Assembly: GCA_963608705.1 (NCBI GenBank)
Contig: CAVDHB010000051.1
Coordinates: 1 to 64,000, forward strand
Reading direction: 5' to 3'
Source of the DNA: CAVDHB01 sp963608705
GTDB taxonomy: Bacteria > Bacteroidota > Bacteroidia > Bacteroidales > Bacteroidaceae
Length of the DNA: 64,000 bases
The notes under the pieces are model-generated. The model made no database searches and was not told where the DNA came from. It saw only the letters and a list, made by a program, of their open reading frames with translations. This document shows, piece by piece, positions 42,296 through 51,087 of this stretch. Each line of letters starts with the position of its first letter. Position 1 is the first letter of the stretch. Made by a program: the position numbers and the translations under genes.

Positions 42296-43513
42296 ATGAG
42301 AATAGAAATCAACCGAAACTACAGGTCAAACAGTTTATTTCGCATATTAATCATGATAGGAGTCTTCTTGTGCATGGGTTCCACCTTGCAAGCTGGGGAG
42401 ACCGTTCCTCATTCTGCCGACTCGGTGATGCGTGTCGATTCCTTGCAACCGCAAAAGCGTAAAAGTTTCTTGAAGCGTTTCTTGCAATATTTCAACGATG
42501 CCAACAAGAATCGGAAGCAGAAGAAATTTGACTTCAGCGTGATTGGCGGTCCTCATTATTCGTCCAGTGTGGGGCTTGGACTGGGACTGATGGGGTCTGG
42601 CTTGTACTATCCCGGAGGAGATACATTAGTGCCGCCGTCCAATGTGACGCTGTTCGGGGACATCGCCACCACGGGATTCTGTATGATTGGTATCAGGGGA
42701 AACAATCTCTTCAAGAAAGACCGCTATCGGCTGAACTACAAGATGTATCTTTACTCTTTTCCCACGCAGTTCTACGGATGGGGTTATCAGCGGGGAGTGG
42801 ACAAGACGGAGCAGTCCACCTACAACCGTTTCCAGTCGAAGATTGAGGTGAATTTTCTGTGGAGATTGGCCAAGGGTCTCTTTTTAGGGCCGGAAATACA
42901 TTGGGATTATGTGCATGGTACGAAAGTGCAGCATCCTGCCTCGTGGCACGGTCAAGATATGACGGTGAATAATGTGAGTGCGGGTGTGAATTTAGTGTAT
43001 GACACAAGGGATAATTTCACCGCTCCGTGGAAAGGAGTCTATCTGAATTTCAACCAGCGTTTCTATCCGAAAGCTTTGGGCAACGAGCGGTATCATTTCA
43101 ACAATACGGAGCTGACGGCTAATTTCTATACGCCTGTATGGAAGGGATGTGTCCTTGCCGCGCAAGTGCATGGCTATTTCACCTACGACGGTGAGGTGCC
43201 TTGGTTCCAGATGGGTATGGTGGGTGGCAGCAATTCCATGCGTGGCTATTTCGAGGGGCAGTACCGAGACCGTAATATGATAGACGGGCAGGTGGAGCTG
43301 CGTCAGAAAGTGTGGAAGCGCAACGGGGTAGTGGCGTGGATTGGTGCGGCCAACGTGTTTCCTTCTTTCAGTGCGTTGCGTGTCCGTCAAGTACTTCCTA
43401 ACTATGGTATAGGCTATCGTTGGGAGTTCAAAAAAAGAGTGAACGTGCGTTTTGATTTCGGATTGGGAAAGAAGACCAAAGGATTCCTCTTTAACATCAA
43501 CGAGGCGTTTTGA
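42296..43513 (+). CDS. Omp85/surface-antigen-type outer-membrane barrel
   Basis: The 405-residue protein has a signal peptide (cleavage near TLQA, about 33) and no POTRA repeats. Most of it is amphipathic beta strands ending in a Phe (NINEAF), as in outer-membrane barrels. The motif GGSNSMRGYFEGQYRDRN (about 315-332) contains the RGY/F core shared by BamA and related Omp85 surface antigens. Its N-terminal region SFLKRFLQYFNDANK is basic. It is probably a small Omp85-family barrel of unknown cargo, transcribed alone and ended by a bidirectional terminator. Confidence 0.8.
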   Translation: MRIEINRNYRSNSLFRILIMIGVFLCMGSTLQAGETVPHSADSVMRVDSLQPQKRKSFLKRFLQYFNDANKNRKQKKFDFSVIGGPHYSSSVGLGLGLMGSGLYYPGGDTLVPPSNVTLFGDIATTGFCMIGIRGNNLFKKDRYRLNYKMYLYSFPTQFYGWGYQRGVDKTEQSTYNRFQSKIEVNFLWRLAKGLFLGPEIHWDYVHGTKVQHPASWHGQDMTVNNVSAGVNLVYDTRDNFTAPWKGVYLNFNQRFYPKALGNERYHFNNTELTANFYTPVWKGCVLAAQVHGYFTYDGEVPWFQMGMVGGSNSMRGYFEGQYRDRNMIDGQVELRQKVWKRNGVVAWIGAANVFPSFSALRVRQVLPNYGIGYRWEFKKRVNVRFDFGLGKKTKGFLFNINEAF

Positions 43514-43527
43514 GGATACTCCATAAA

Positions 43528-43568
43528 TAAAAGTCCTGATGGATTAGGCTTATCCGTCAGGACTTTTA
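43528..43568. terminator. Bidirectional terminator
   Basis: A long stem, TAAAAGTCCTGATGGAT with ATCCGTCAGGACTTTTA, separates the convergent Omp85-like and DnaJ-like genes. It gives a T-run on both strands. Confidence 0.85.
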
Positions 43569-43572
43569 TCTG

Positions 43573-44274
43573 TCAATTTTGCATCTGTCTTAGCAGGTCT
43601 TTCTGTCTTTCTGTCAGCTTGGTGGGCAGTTGCACATGATAGGTGAGAATCAGGTCGCCGTTTGTGCCGTCCCCCTTGGGATTTCCTTTGCCTCGTAGTC
43701 TCACTTTCGTGCCTTCCTGTGTGTAAGGTTTCACTTTCAGTTTGATGCGGTCGCCTCCGGCAAGGTCTACATAGACTTCGCCTCCGAGGATGGCGGTGTA
43801 CATATCCACGTTCAGACGCGCTTCCTTGTCATAGTTTTCCTGTGGCCGGAATCCGTCGAAGCCTCCTTCGTAGGTGCCTGCTCCGAATCCGTTTCCACCG
43901 CTTCTTCTATGTCCCCCTCCGAAGAGGTCTTCGAAGAAGCTTGAGAAACCGCCTCCCCCTGTGAACTGGCTGAAATCGAAGCCCCCAGAGGAGAAACCTC
44001 CTCCCGCATTGGCTCCATTGAAGCCTCCGCCGCCGAATCCCTGTCCGGCCTCTTTCCAGTGTTGTCCGTAGGCATCGTACTTTTTCCTCTTCTCAGGGTC
44101 GTTCAGCACATCGTATGCCTCGTTCAAGGCTTGGAATTTAGCCTTCGCCTTGGGGTCGTCGGGATGCAAGTCGGGGTGGAACTGCTTAGCACGTTTCACG
44201 TAAGCCCGTCTAATCTCGCTTTGCGGTATGTCTTTGGGAACACCCATGATTTTGTAATAATCTACGAATGCCAT
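43573..44274 (-). CDS. DnaJ-type co-chaperone (CbpA-like)
   Basis: The 233-residue protein has a J domain (about 4-68) with the HPD motif in KQFHPDLHP, a Gly/Phe-rich linker (about 75-125), and one C-terminal substrate-binding region (LNVDMYTAILGGEVYVDL, VRLRGKGNPKGDGTNGDLIL). It lacks the zinc-finger domain of canonical DnaJ and is shorter than CbpA (about 300), with a single extended C-terminal domain. It should stimulate DnaK. It is transcribed alone. Confidence 0.92.
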   Translation of the reverse strand: MAFVDYYKIMGVPKDIPQSEIRRAYVKRAKQFHPDLHPDDPKAKAKFQALNEAYDVLNDPEKRKKYDAYGQHWKEAGQGFGGGGFNGANAGGGFSSGGFDFSQFTGGGGFSSFFEDLFGGGHRRSGGNGFGAGTYEGGFDGFRPQENYDKEARLNVDMYTAILGGEVYVDLAGGDRIKLKVKPYTQEGTKVRLRGKGNPKGDGTNGDLILTYHVQLPTKLTERQKDLLRQMQN

Positions 44275-44426
44275 ATCTTTTCTCCTTATTCTATGTTACT
44301 TGTTTGTTTCTCTTTCAGCAAAAGGAATGCCAAATCCAGTGTTGAATAGGAAAAATAAGTTAGTAGATGAGGCTGTCAAGTCTATTTCGCAAACTTGTTA
44401 AATTATTCGTTAATGCCTGCGCCGTG

Positions 44427-44458
44427 TTTGCGAGGCGTGAAAATAAACCTTATCTTCG
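44427..44458 (+). promoter_or_regulatory. Promoter of the first GH92 gene
   Basis: TTTG (44427-44430), a 20-bp spacer and TATCTTCG (44451-44458) give a near-consensus promoter with a leader of about 35 bases. Confidence 0.65.
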
Positions 44459-44501
44459 CTGAGCATAACTAAAACTTACCCTAATTCCTAAAAGACACAA
44501 G

Positions 44502-46784
44502 ATGAGAAAGACTTATTTGACCCTTTGCGGGCTGCTGCTGAGTTTCTTTTGTGGAATCTCCGCTCAGGCTCAGAACAACTCCCCGGTGGATTATGTGAAC
44601 ACGTTGGCTGGAACGCTCTCAAAATACGAGTTGTCCACGGGCAACACTTATCCTGTTACGGCGATGCCGTGGGGCATGAATTTCTGGACTCCCCAAACGG
44701 GAAAGATGGGAGACGGATGGATCTATACTTATACCGCCGACAAAATCAGGGGCTTTAAGCAAACCCATCAGCCCAGCCCGTGGATAAACGACTACGGACA
44801 GTTCTCCCTCATGCCGATTACGGGCAAACTGGTCTTTGACGAGAACAAGCGTGCCAGTTGGTTCTCTCACAAGGCAGAGGTGGCCCGTCCCTATTATTAT
44901 AAGGTGTATCTGGCTGACCAGGATGTGACCACGGAAATCACTCCTACGGAACGTGCCGCCATGTTCCGCTTCACTTTCCCTCAGACAGAGGATGCGTATA
45001 TTTTGGTGGATGCCTTTGACAAGGGTTCCTCCATCAAGATTATCCCGGAGGAAAGAAAAGTGATTGGATATACTACCCGTAACTCTGGAGGTGTACCGCA
45101 GAATTTCAAGAACTACTTCGTGTTGGAGTTCGACAAGCCGTTCAAGGCGGTCTATGGGGTGGCCGACCAGGTGATAACCAAAGACAAAAAAGATATTACG
45201 GCCAATCATGCCGGAGCGGCGTTGCAGTTCGCTACCCGCAAGGGAGAGCAAGTACACGTGAAAGTGGCTTCTTCTTTCATCAGTGCGGAGCAGGCTGAGC
45301 TGAATTTGAAAGAGACGGACGGTCAGCAGTTCGACCAATTGAAGGAGAAAGGAAAAAAGGAATGGAACAAGGTGCTTTCCCGCTTTGAAGTGGAGGATGA
45401 CAATGTGGACCGTCTTCGCACCTTCTATTCCTGTTTGTATCGGTCGCTCCTTTTCCCTCGCAAGTTTTACGAGATAGGGCAAGACGGCAAGCCTGTGCAC
45501 TACAGTCCTTATAACGGAAAGGTGTTGCCGGGCTATATGTTCACTGACACGGGTTTCTGGGATACCTTCCGCTGTTTGTTCCCTTTGCTGAATCTGGCGT
45601 ATCCATCTATCAATGTGCAGATGCAGGAGGGATTGGCGAACGCTTATAAGGAAAGCGGCTTCTTGCCGGAATGGGCAAGCCCTGGACATAGGGATTGTAT
45701 GGTGGGCAACAACTCCGCCTCTGTGGTGGCTGACGCCTATATCAAGGGATTGAGAGGCTATGACATCCAGACGCTTTGGAAAGCCTTGTTGCACGATGCC
45801 AACGCACAGCTTCCGCACACCGCTTCTGGACGTGTGGGCTATGAGTACTACAACAAACTGGGCTATGTGCCGAACAATGTGAAAATCGGACAGAATGTGC
45901 CCCGGACGTTGGAGTATGCTTACAATGACTGGACTATCTATCAGTTGGGAAAGAAACTCGGACGGCCTGCGAAAGAGCTGAAGGTCTTCAAGAAAAGAGC
46001 CTTGAACTATAAGAACGTCTACGATGCTTCCCGCAAACTGATGGTGGGACGCAGCGACAAGGGTGTGTTCAATCCTTCTTTCAATGCGACGGACTGGAGC
46101 GAGGACTTTTGTGAGGGAGACAGCTGGCACTGGAGCTTCTGCGTCTTCCATGACCCGCAGGGGCTGATTAACCTCATGGGCGGAAAGGCCGCTTTCAATT
46201 CAATGCTGGATTCCGTGTTTGTAGTGTCCGGAAATGAGGGCATGAAGAGCCGGGACATGATTCATGAGATGCGGGAGATGCAGGTGATGAACATGGGACA
46301 GTACGCCCACGGCAACCAGCCTATTCAACACATGATTTATCTGTACAACTACGCAGGGGAACCGTGGAAAGCGCAGCAGCGTGTAAGGGAAGTGATGGAC
46401 AAACTCTACAACGCTAATCCTGACGCTTATTGCGGAGACGAGGATAACGGACAGACTTCCGCTTGGTATGTCTTCAGTGCCATGGGCTTCTATCCTGTTT
46501 GCCCCGGTACAGACCAGTATGTATTAGGCACTCCGTTATTCAAGAACCTGAAACTCCATTTGGAGAATGGCAATACGTTGGAGTTCAATGCGCCTGCCAA
46601 CAGCAATGTAAATTACTATGTGCAGTCGCTGACCGTGAACGGCACTCCGTGGATGAAGAATTATTTCACACACGACCAGCTGCTGAAAGGCGGAAAGTAC
46701 GAGTTCCAAATGTCCGCTACTCCGAACTTGTCGAGAGGGACAGAGGAGGCGGCTTATCCTTATTCTTTCTCCAACGAGAAATAA
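44502..46784 (+). CDS. GH92-family exo-alpha-mannosidase-like enzyme (Gln variant)
   Basis: This 760-residue secreted protein (signal peptide ending ISAQAQ, about 24) has the two-domain GH92 plan: an N-terminal beta domain (about 25-265, DYVNTLAGTLSKYELSTGN, IRGFKQTHQPSPWINDYG) and a C-terminal (alpha/alpha)6 barrel with FTDTGFWDTFRCLFPL and GDEDNGQTSAWYVFSAMGFYP. GH92 enzymes are Ca2+-dependent inverting mannosidases. In the motif that reads GNEPSHH in the neighbour, this protein has GNQPIQH (Q606). In the family, Gln at the acid position has been linked to mannose-phosphate linkages. No SusC/SusD pair is nearby. Confidence 0.92.
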   Translation: MRKTYLTLCGLLLSFFCGISAQAQNNSPVDYVNTLAGTLSKYELSTGNTYPVTAMPWGMNFWTPQTGKMGDGWIYTYTADKIRGFKQTHQPSPWINDYGQFSLMPITGKLVFDENKRASWFSHKAEVARPYYYKVYLADQDVTTEITPTERAAMFRFTFPQTEDAYILVDAFDKGSSIKIIPEERKVIGYTTRNSGGVPQNFKNYFVLEFDKPFKAVYGVADQVITKDKKDITANHAGAALQFATRKGEQVHVKVASSFISAEQAELNLKETDGQQFDQLKEKGKKEWNKVLSRFEVEDDNVDRLRTFYSCLYRSLLFPRKFYEIGQDGKPVHYSPYNGKVLPGYMFTDTGFWDTFRCLFPLLNLAYPSINVQMQEGLANAYKESGFLPEWASPGHRDCMVGNNSASVVADAYIKGLRGYDIQTLWKALLHDANAQLPHTASGRVGYEYYNKLGYVPNNVKIGQNVPRTLEYAYNDWTIYQLGKKLGRPAKELKVFKKRALNYKNVYDASRKLMVGRSDKGVFNPSFNATDWSEDFCEGDSWHWSFCVFHDPQGLINLMGGKAAFNSMLDSVFVVSGNEGMKSRDMIHEMREMQVMNMGQYAHGNQPIQHMIYLYNYAGEPWKAQQRVREVMDKLYNANPDAYCGDEDNGQTSAWYVFSAMGFYPVCPGTDQYVLGTPLFKNLKLHLENGNTLEFNAPANSNVNYYVQSLTVNGTPWMKNYFTHDQLLKGGKYEFQMSATPNLSRGTEEAAYPYSFSNEK

Positions 46785-46793
46785 GTTATGACT

Positions 46794-46840
46794 ATCCGCT
46801 TGGGCTGGATTGCAAATCCAGCCAGGCGGATAGCTTTTTT
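46794..46840 (+). terminator. Terminator between the two GH92 genes
   Basis: An imperfect long stem (ATCCGC..GCTGGATT pairing with AAATCCAGC..GCGGAT) runs into CTTTTTTC. It would terminate after the first gene or act as a partial attenuator for the second. Confidence 0.8.
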
Positions 46841-46864
46841 CTATTTATTATCTTTAGACATAGC

Positions 46865-49036
46865 ATGAGACGACTTGCCAAACTTTTCATACTTTTCTTT
46901 CTCCCCGTGGCATCTTTTGCGGCAGAGGATTATACCCGCTGGGTAAATCCCTTTATCGGGACGGACTACACGGGGAATACGTATCCCGGAGCGCAAGCTC
47001 CTTTTGGAATGGTGCAGCTCAGTCCTGACAATGGCTTGCCGGGCTGGGACCGTATCGCAGGTTATTATTATCCCGATAGCACCATAGCGGGCTTTTCGCA
47101 CACCCATCTCTCCGGCACGGGAGCGGGAGACTTGTATGACATCTCTTATCTCCCCGTTACACTGCCGTGGAAGGAGGCGAAGCAACCCCTTGGCGTTCAT
47201 TCCAAGTTTTCACACAAGCAGGAGCAAGCCCGTGCGGGCTACTACCAAGTACGGCTTACGGACTATGACATCAATGTGGAGCTGACCGCCACTACCCGTT
47301 GCGGGGTGCAGCGTTACACCTTTCCTGAAGCGCAGTCGGCGGTGATTCTCAACCTGAGCAAGGCCATGAACTGGGATGCCACGCAGGATTCACACATCGA
47401 GCGGGTGGACAATCGCACCATACGAGGGTATCGCTTCTCCAATGGGTGGGCGAGAAACCAGAAAGTGTATTTCTGCACCCGTTTCTCCCGTCCTTTCGAA
47501 CGGATGGAGATTGACACGATTCCTGTGAAATCCCAAGGAAAAGTCACAGGAAAGGGGCTGGTTGTCCGCTTCTATTACCATACGACCCAAGGGGAGCGAC
47601 TGACGCTTTCCACCGGGCTGTCCGGGGTAAGCATGGAGGGAGCTGAGCGGAATCTGAAGGCAGAAGTGCCTGCGGATGATTTTGACGGGACATTGGCTCG
47701 TGCCACACAGGAATGGAACAAGGAGCTTTCCAAGGTAAAGATAGATACCGAGGACACGGATGAACGGAAGGTGTTCTACACAGCCCTCTATCATTCCATG
47801 TTGGCTCCCACCGTGTACGGAGATGTGGACGGAAAGTATTACGGCCCTGACGGAAAGACGCATCAGGCTGATGGATGGACGAATTACAGCACCTTTTCTC
47901 TTTGGGACACTTACCGGGCGGAGCATCCCCTGCTGACCATTCTCCAGCCGGAACGCACCTCGGACATGGTGAACTCTTTGCTGGCTTTTGGGGAGCAGAA
48001 TGGAAGGCTTCCTGTATGGAATATGTACGCTTCGGAGACAGACATGATGATTGGCTATCATGCGGTGCCTGTCATCGTGGACGCTTACTTGAAGGGAATC
48101 AAGGGATTCGACGCACAGAAAGCGTTGCAAGCCTGTGTGGCCACGGCGAATATCGACACCTATCGGGGCATCGGCTTTTACAAGAAGCACGGCTATGTGC
48201 CTTACGACTTGAAAGATCCGATGAACAATGAGAACTGGTCGCTCTCTAAAACCTTGGAGTATGCCTACGATGACTACTGCATTGCCCGGATGGCGGAGAG
48301 ACTGGGGCGGAAAGACATTGCGGAGACTTTCTTCAAGCGTGCGCAGAACTATCGCAACGTGTTCAATCCGAAGACAGGCTTTATGCAGCCCAAGGATTCT
48401 CAAGGCAGATGGCAACCGAATTTCAAAGCCGATGCCTACACGCCGCATATCTGCGAGAGTAATGCCTGGCAGTATCTCTGGTCTGTGCAGCATGACGTGG
48501 ACGGCCTGATGAAACTGATGGGTGGCAAACGGCGGTTTGAGCAGAAACTGGACAGTATGTTCTCCTTCCATCCTGCGGAAAATGATTCGCTTCCTATTTT
48601 CAGCACAGGCATGATAGGGCAGTACGCCCACGGCAATGAGCCGAGTCATCATGTGGCTTACCTATATAATAAGGTAGGGAAACCGGCAAAAGGTCGGGAG
48701 TTGATAACTCGTATCATGGACAACTTCTATAAGAATACGCCGGATGGACTCTGTGGCAACGAGGATTGTGGCCAGATGTCCGCTTGGTACGTCTTCAGTG
48801 CCCTTGGTTTCTATCCCGCAGACCCGGTGTCTGGCTGTTATGAACTGGGTATTCCTCGTTTCCCTTACGCCGAACTGAGAGTTCCCGGAGGCAAGACTTT
48901 CATTGTGAAACGGTTTGTATCCGACCCGAAAGAGCCTTCCAAGGTGAAGTCTGTCCTCTTGAACGGAAAACCGTATACAAAAACCTATATCACACATTCA
49001 CAGCTGCTTGCAGGAGGAGTGTTGGAGTTTAGATAA
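46865..49036 (+). CDS. GH92-family exo-alpha-mannosidase
   Basis: I place the start at ATG 46865 (MRRLAKLFILFFLPVASFA), which provides a signal peptide; a longer in-frame ORF overlaps the previous gene and the terminator. The 723-residue product has the GH92 layout, opening DYTRWVNPFIGTDYTGNTYPGA, with FSHTHLSGTGAGDLYD, NYSTFSLWDTYRAEHPL, GNEPSHH (E592, the expected catalytic acid) and GNEDCGQMSAWYVFSALGFYP. All conserved acidic residues seem present, so it should be an active mannosidase. It is a tandem paralogue of the preceding gene, with clear divergence. Confidence 0.93.
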   Translation: MRRLAKLFILFFLPVASFAAEDYTRWVNPFIGTDYTGNTYPGAQAPFGMVQLSPDNGLPGWDRIAGYYYPDSTIAGFSHTHLSGTGAGDLYDISYLPVTLPWKEAKQPLGVHSKFSHKQEQARAGYYQVRLTDYDINVELTATTRCGVQRYTFPEAQSAVILNLSKAMNWDATQDSHIERVDNRTIRGYRFSNGWARNQKVYFCTRFSRPFERMEIDTIPVKSQGKVTGKGLVVRFYYHTTQGERLTLSTGLSGVSMEGAERNLKAEVPADDFDGTLARATQEWNKELSKVKIDTEDTDERKVFYTALYHSMLAPTVYGDVDGKYYGPDGKTHQADGWTNYSTFSLWDTYRAEHPLLTILQPERTSDMVNSLLAFGEQNGRLPVWNMYASETDMMIGYHAVPVIVDAYLKGIKGFDAQKALQACVATANIDTYRGIGFYKKHGYVPYDLKDPMNNENWSLSKTLEYAYDDYCIARMAERLGRKDIAETFFKRAQNYRNVFNPKTGFMQPKDSQGRWQPNFKADAYTPHICESNAWQYLWSVQHDVDGLMKLMGGKRRFEQKLDSMFSFHPAENDSLPIFSTGMIGQYAHGNEPSHHVAYLYNKVGKPAKGRELITRIMDNFYKNTPDGLCGNEDCGQMSAWYVFSALGFYPADPVSGCYELGIPRFPYAELRVPGGKTFIVKRFVSDPKEPSKVKSVLLNGKPYTKTYITHSQLLAGGVLEFR

Positions 49037-49150
49037 ACATTCGTGAAGGCCGGAGAAGGGTTGCGCTGATGGGGTTGAAAGTCCCCCAAATAAGGCGTTA
49101 AGCCACTCCTTTGCACTCTTCGTCACAAACGTCAGCAATCTCCTGCGTTG

Positions 49151-49275
49151 GGACTTAGTAAAGTCTTGAGATGGGACTTAGTAAAGTCTTAAGGCAGGAC
49201 TTAGTAAAGTCTTGAGGTAGGACTTAGTAAAGTCTTAAGGCAGGACTTAGTAATGTCTTGAGGCAAGACTTAAAT
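49151..49275. repeat. 23-bp tandem repeat array (inverse copy)
   Basis: Units start at 49151, 49174, 49197, 49220 and 49243, plus a partial sixth, each a variant of GGACTTAGTAAAGTCTTGAG plus three bases. Reversed, the unit matches the array at 33.7 kb. The surrounding 49037-49350 region has no supported gene. Confidence 0.85.
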
Positions 49276-49295
49276 AGGAGGATTTTTAGAAACGA

Positions 49296-49323
49296 GTAGA
49301 GACGCGATTAATCGCGTCTCTAC
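49296..49323. repeat. Perfect 28-bp palindrome (GAGACGCGATT hairpin)
   Basis: GTAGAGACGCGATT is followed directly by its exact complement, ending GTCTCTAC. It lies 20 bp after the 23-bp array, the inverse of the arrangement at 33.5-33.8 kb. Confidence 0.9.
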
Positions 49324-49350
49324 TTTGATTACCAATCTGCCAGGATAAAA

Positions 49351-49392
49351 AGCAAAAACAAACAAGGCTGTACCCTCATGGACACAGCCTTG
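49351..49392 (-). terminator. Rho-independent terminator of the hmu operon
   Basis: On the minus strand the stem CAAGGCTGT / ACAGCCTTG is followed by GTTTGTTTTT. It lies just downstream of hmuV. Confidence 0.8.
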
Positions 49393-49414
49393 TAAAGTTA
49401 TATAAAGGTACAGT

Positions 49415-49756
49415 CTACTCTGGCACGTAGATAATCTGGCCGTTCTCTAACTGGTAGGCCGTGCCTAACCGTTTGCCTTGTTTTCCGTTATTGTCCGTGG
49501 TCTGTCCGGAAGCCTTGTAGGTGTTAATCTGTTTGCCTTCCTTGGTGATGATTTCCATGTTTTCTTTCCCTGGATTCTTTACCACGGTGAAGTCTTCCTT
49601 GCCGAATACCTCGGTCATGTTCAAGTGCATCACCATAGACACCATCAAGGCCACTGCGAATACCATAGCCACATCGAACAGGTTCACCACTACGCTCAAC
49701 GGATCGCCGTCGTCTCCAGACAGCAGTCCGCTGCCTCTTCTTCTGCGTCTTCTCAT
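49415..49756 (-). CDS. hmuV: HmuV: DUF2149 membrane protein
   Basis: The 113-residue protein has a basic N-terminus (MRRRRRRGSG), a single transmembrane helix (about 23-42, VVNLFDVAMVFAVALMVSMV) and a periplasmic DUF2149 domain with YKASGQTTDNNGKQGKRLG. The topology recalls ExbD. It is the last gene of hmuYRSTUV and overlaps hmuU by 4 bp. Together with HmuU it probably forms a proton-driven motor complex powering haem uptake or processing. Confidence 0.9.
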   Translation of the reverse strand: MRRRRRRGSGLLSGDDGDPLSVVVNLFDVAMVFAVALMVSMVMHLNMTEVFGKEDFTVVKNPGKENMEIITKEGKQINTYKASGQTTDNNGKQGKRLGTAYQLENGQIIYVPE

Positions 49757-50364
49757 GCTTGCTCCTCCTTCTTCTCTTTTTCCAAGATTATCCGGGACAC
49801 ATAGTCAAGGTTGTTCACGTCCTTGGCGTACCAACGTTGTTTCAGCTGCAAGGTGAACAATCCCACCGCACTGATAATCAATCCGACCACCGTAGAGGCG
49901 AATACCACCTGCATGTTGTAGGCCATGCCCGAGATGTCGCCCGTGGACAATCCCACCAATGCCGGAGACATGGAAATCAAGGTTCCAATCAAACCGATGA
50001 CTGGGCCGAGTTTGGCCAACAAACGGGAAAGGTTGATGTCTTTGGCCGCTTCCGTCTCGTAGGCTGTCAATAGGTAGTCCGCATAGTCCTCACTTTTTTC
50101 CTTGTCTAACAAGTCTTTCAGGTAGGTCGTGAAGAGCGAGTTGGATTTCTCGGGCAGCAAGCTGCGCAGTTCATCCACCTTCTCCAAGGTGAGTTCTTTG
50201 ATAACCTTGTCAAACTTCTTGCTGTTCTTCCTTCTTATCATGAAGTGGCTGTATGTGCTTCCCAACGCCAGCAGGGCGCGGAAGAAGAAGACTATCAACA
50301 AGATGACATCGGGAATCAATAAACTGTTGGCGATGCCGAAAAGTACTTTAGATATATATTCCAT
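49753..50364 (-). CDS. hmuU: HmuU: MotA/TolQ/ExbB-type proton channel
   Basis: The 203-residue product has three transmembrane segments (about 10-30, 120-140 and 155-178) and the ExbB/MotA signature LAKLGPVIGLIGTLISMSPAL (about 115-135). It would use the proton motive force to energise an outer-membrane or periplasmic partner. It is followed by hmuV with a 4-bp overlap and preceded by hmuT. Confidence 0.92.
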   Translation of the reverse strand: MEYISKVLFGIANSLLIPDVILLIVFFFRALLALGSTYSHFMIRRKNSKKFDKVIKELTLEKVDELRSLLPEKSNSLFTTYLKDLLDKEKSEDYADYLLTAYETEAAKDINLSRLLAKLGPVIGLIGTLISMSPALVGLSTGDISGMAYNMQVVFASTVVGLIISAVGLFTLQLKQRWYAKDVNNLDYVSRIILEKEKKEEQA

Positions 50365-50402
50365 TTTCTTTTAATAATGTATAGTGTGTAATGAGTTAAT
50401 TG

Positions 50403-51083
50403 TTATTTCTTGAATCTCCATCGGATACGCTGCCACAGGAAGCCTATGGCGAAAGTCAGGAGGAAGATAAGGGCGGATACCCATACCATCTGCCAATTTA
50501 CAGGGTTTTCCTTGATATTGTACACCATTTTCCCGTTCTCGGTGGAGAGCAGTCCGAGTACACAGACCACGATACTGAGTATCAGGTGCAGCTCGATTCT
50601 GCCATCTTTGTCGGGCAAGAGCCATTTGGCTCCTTCCGCCAACAGCGGTATGACAACCGTCGCGCCGACAGCGAACAACAAGGCCGTGGTGGTGAAGTCA
50701 AGACCGGGGAAGGAGAACAGCGTCTGCGTCAAGGCGTAGAACACCACCGGGAACATCAGCAGGCTGGGATACCAGTAAAGAGCCTTTGCCCACCATTTCA
50801 TCGGACGTTTTTCATACGCTCCGCCAAAGGCGGTCAGTGCGAAGCCGAAGCAGAAGGCGGACTCGATAGTCACAATGGCCGCCATGTCCTGCAAAGCTGC
50901 CGTGTTCTGCAAGTAGTCCGCTATTTGCGTCTTGGACTGCAAGACGGCATATTGCATGCTTCCGTAGGCGAATGCGCCTAAGATGACACTGTAGACGGCT
51001 CTTTGCCACCAGTTCCACAAGCTCAGCTTGAAGATGCTGTTCAGTAAGATGAACAGCATCAACATATAGATTACATACTCCAT
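50403..51083 (-). CDS. hmuT: HmuT: polytopic membrane protein of the hmu operon
   Basis: This 226-residue inner-membrane protein has about six or seven hydrophobic segments (e.g. LMLFILLNSIFKLSLW, ALLFAVGATVVIPLLAEGA, LILSIVVCVLGLL). It is the protein between hmuS and hmuU in known hmu operons. Its biochemical role is not established, and a permease-like or complex-scaffold function is presumed. It starts 4 bp after hmuS. Confidence 0.85.
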   Translation of the reverse strand: MEYVIYMLMLFILLNSIFKLSLWNWWQRAVYSVILGAFAYGSMQYAVLQSKTQIADYLQNTAALQDMAAIVTIESAFCFGFALTAFGGAYEKRPMKWWAKALYWYPSLLMFPVVFYALTQTLFSFPGLDFTTTALLFAVGATVVIPLLAEGAKWLLPDKDGRIELHLILSIVVCVLGLLSTENGKMVYNIKENPVNWQMVWVSALIFLLTFAIGFLWQRIRWRFKK

Positions 51084-51087
51084 AGGC

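Noticed and set aside
44619..46151. 510-codon frame on the minus strand
   Set aside because: It lies wholly antisense to the well-supported GH92 gene, and its product lacks any domain pattern.
46463..46864. N-terminal extension of the second GH92 gene
   Set aside because: It would overlap the upstream gene by over 300 bp, cross a terminator and hide the clear signal peptide at 46865.
47390..48652. 420-codon frame on the minus strand
   Set aside because: Antisense shadow of the second GH92 gene, with His/Arg-rich random composition.
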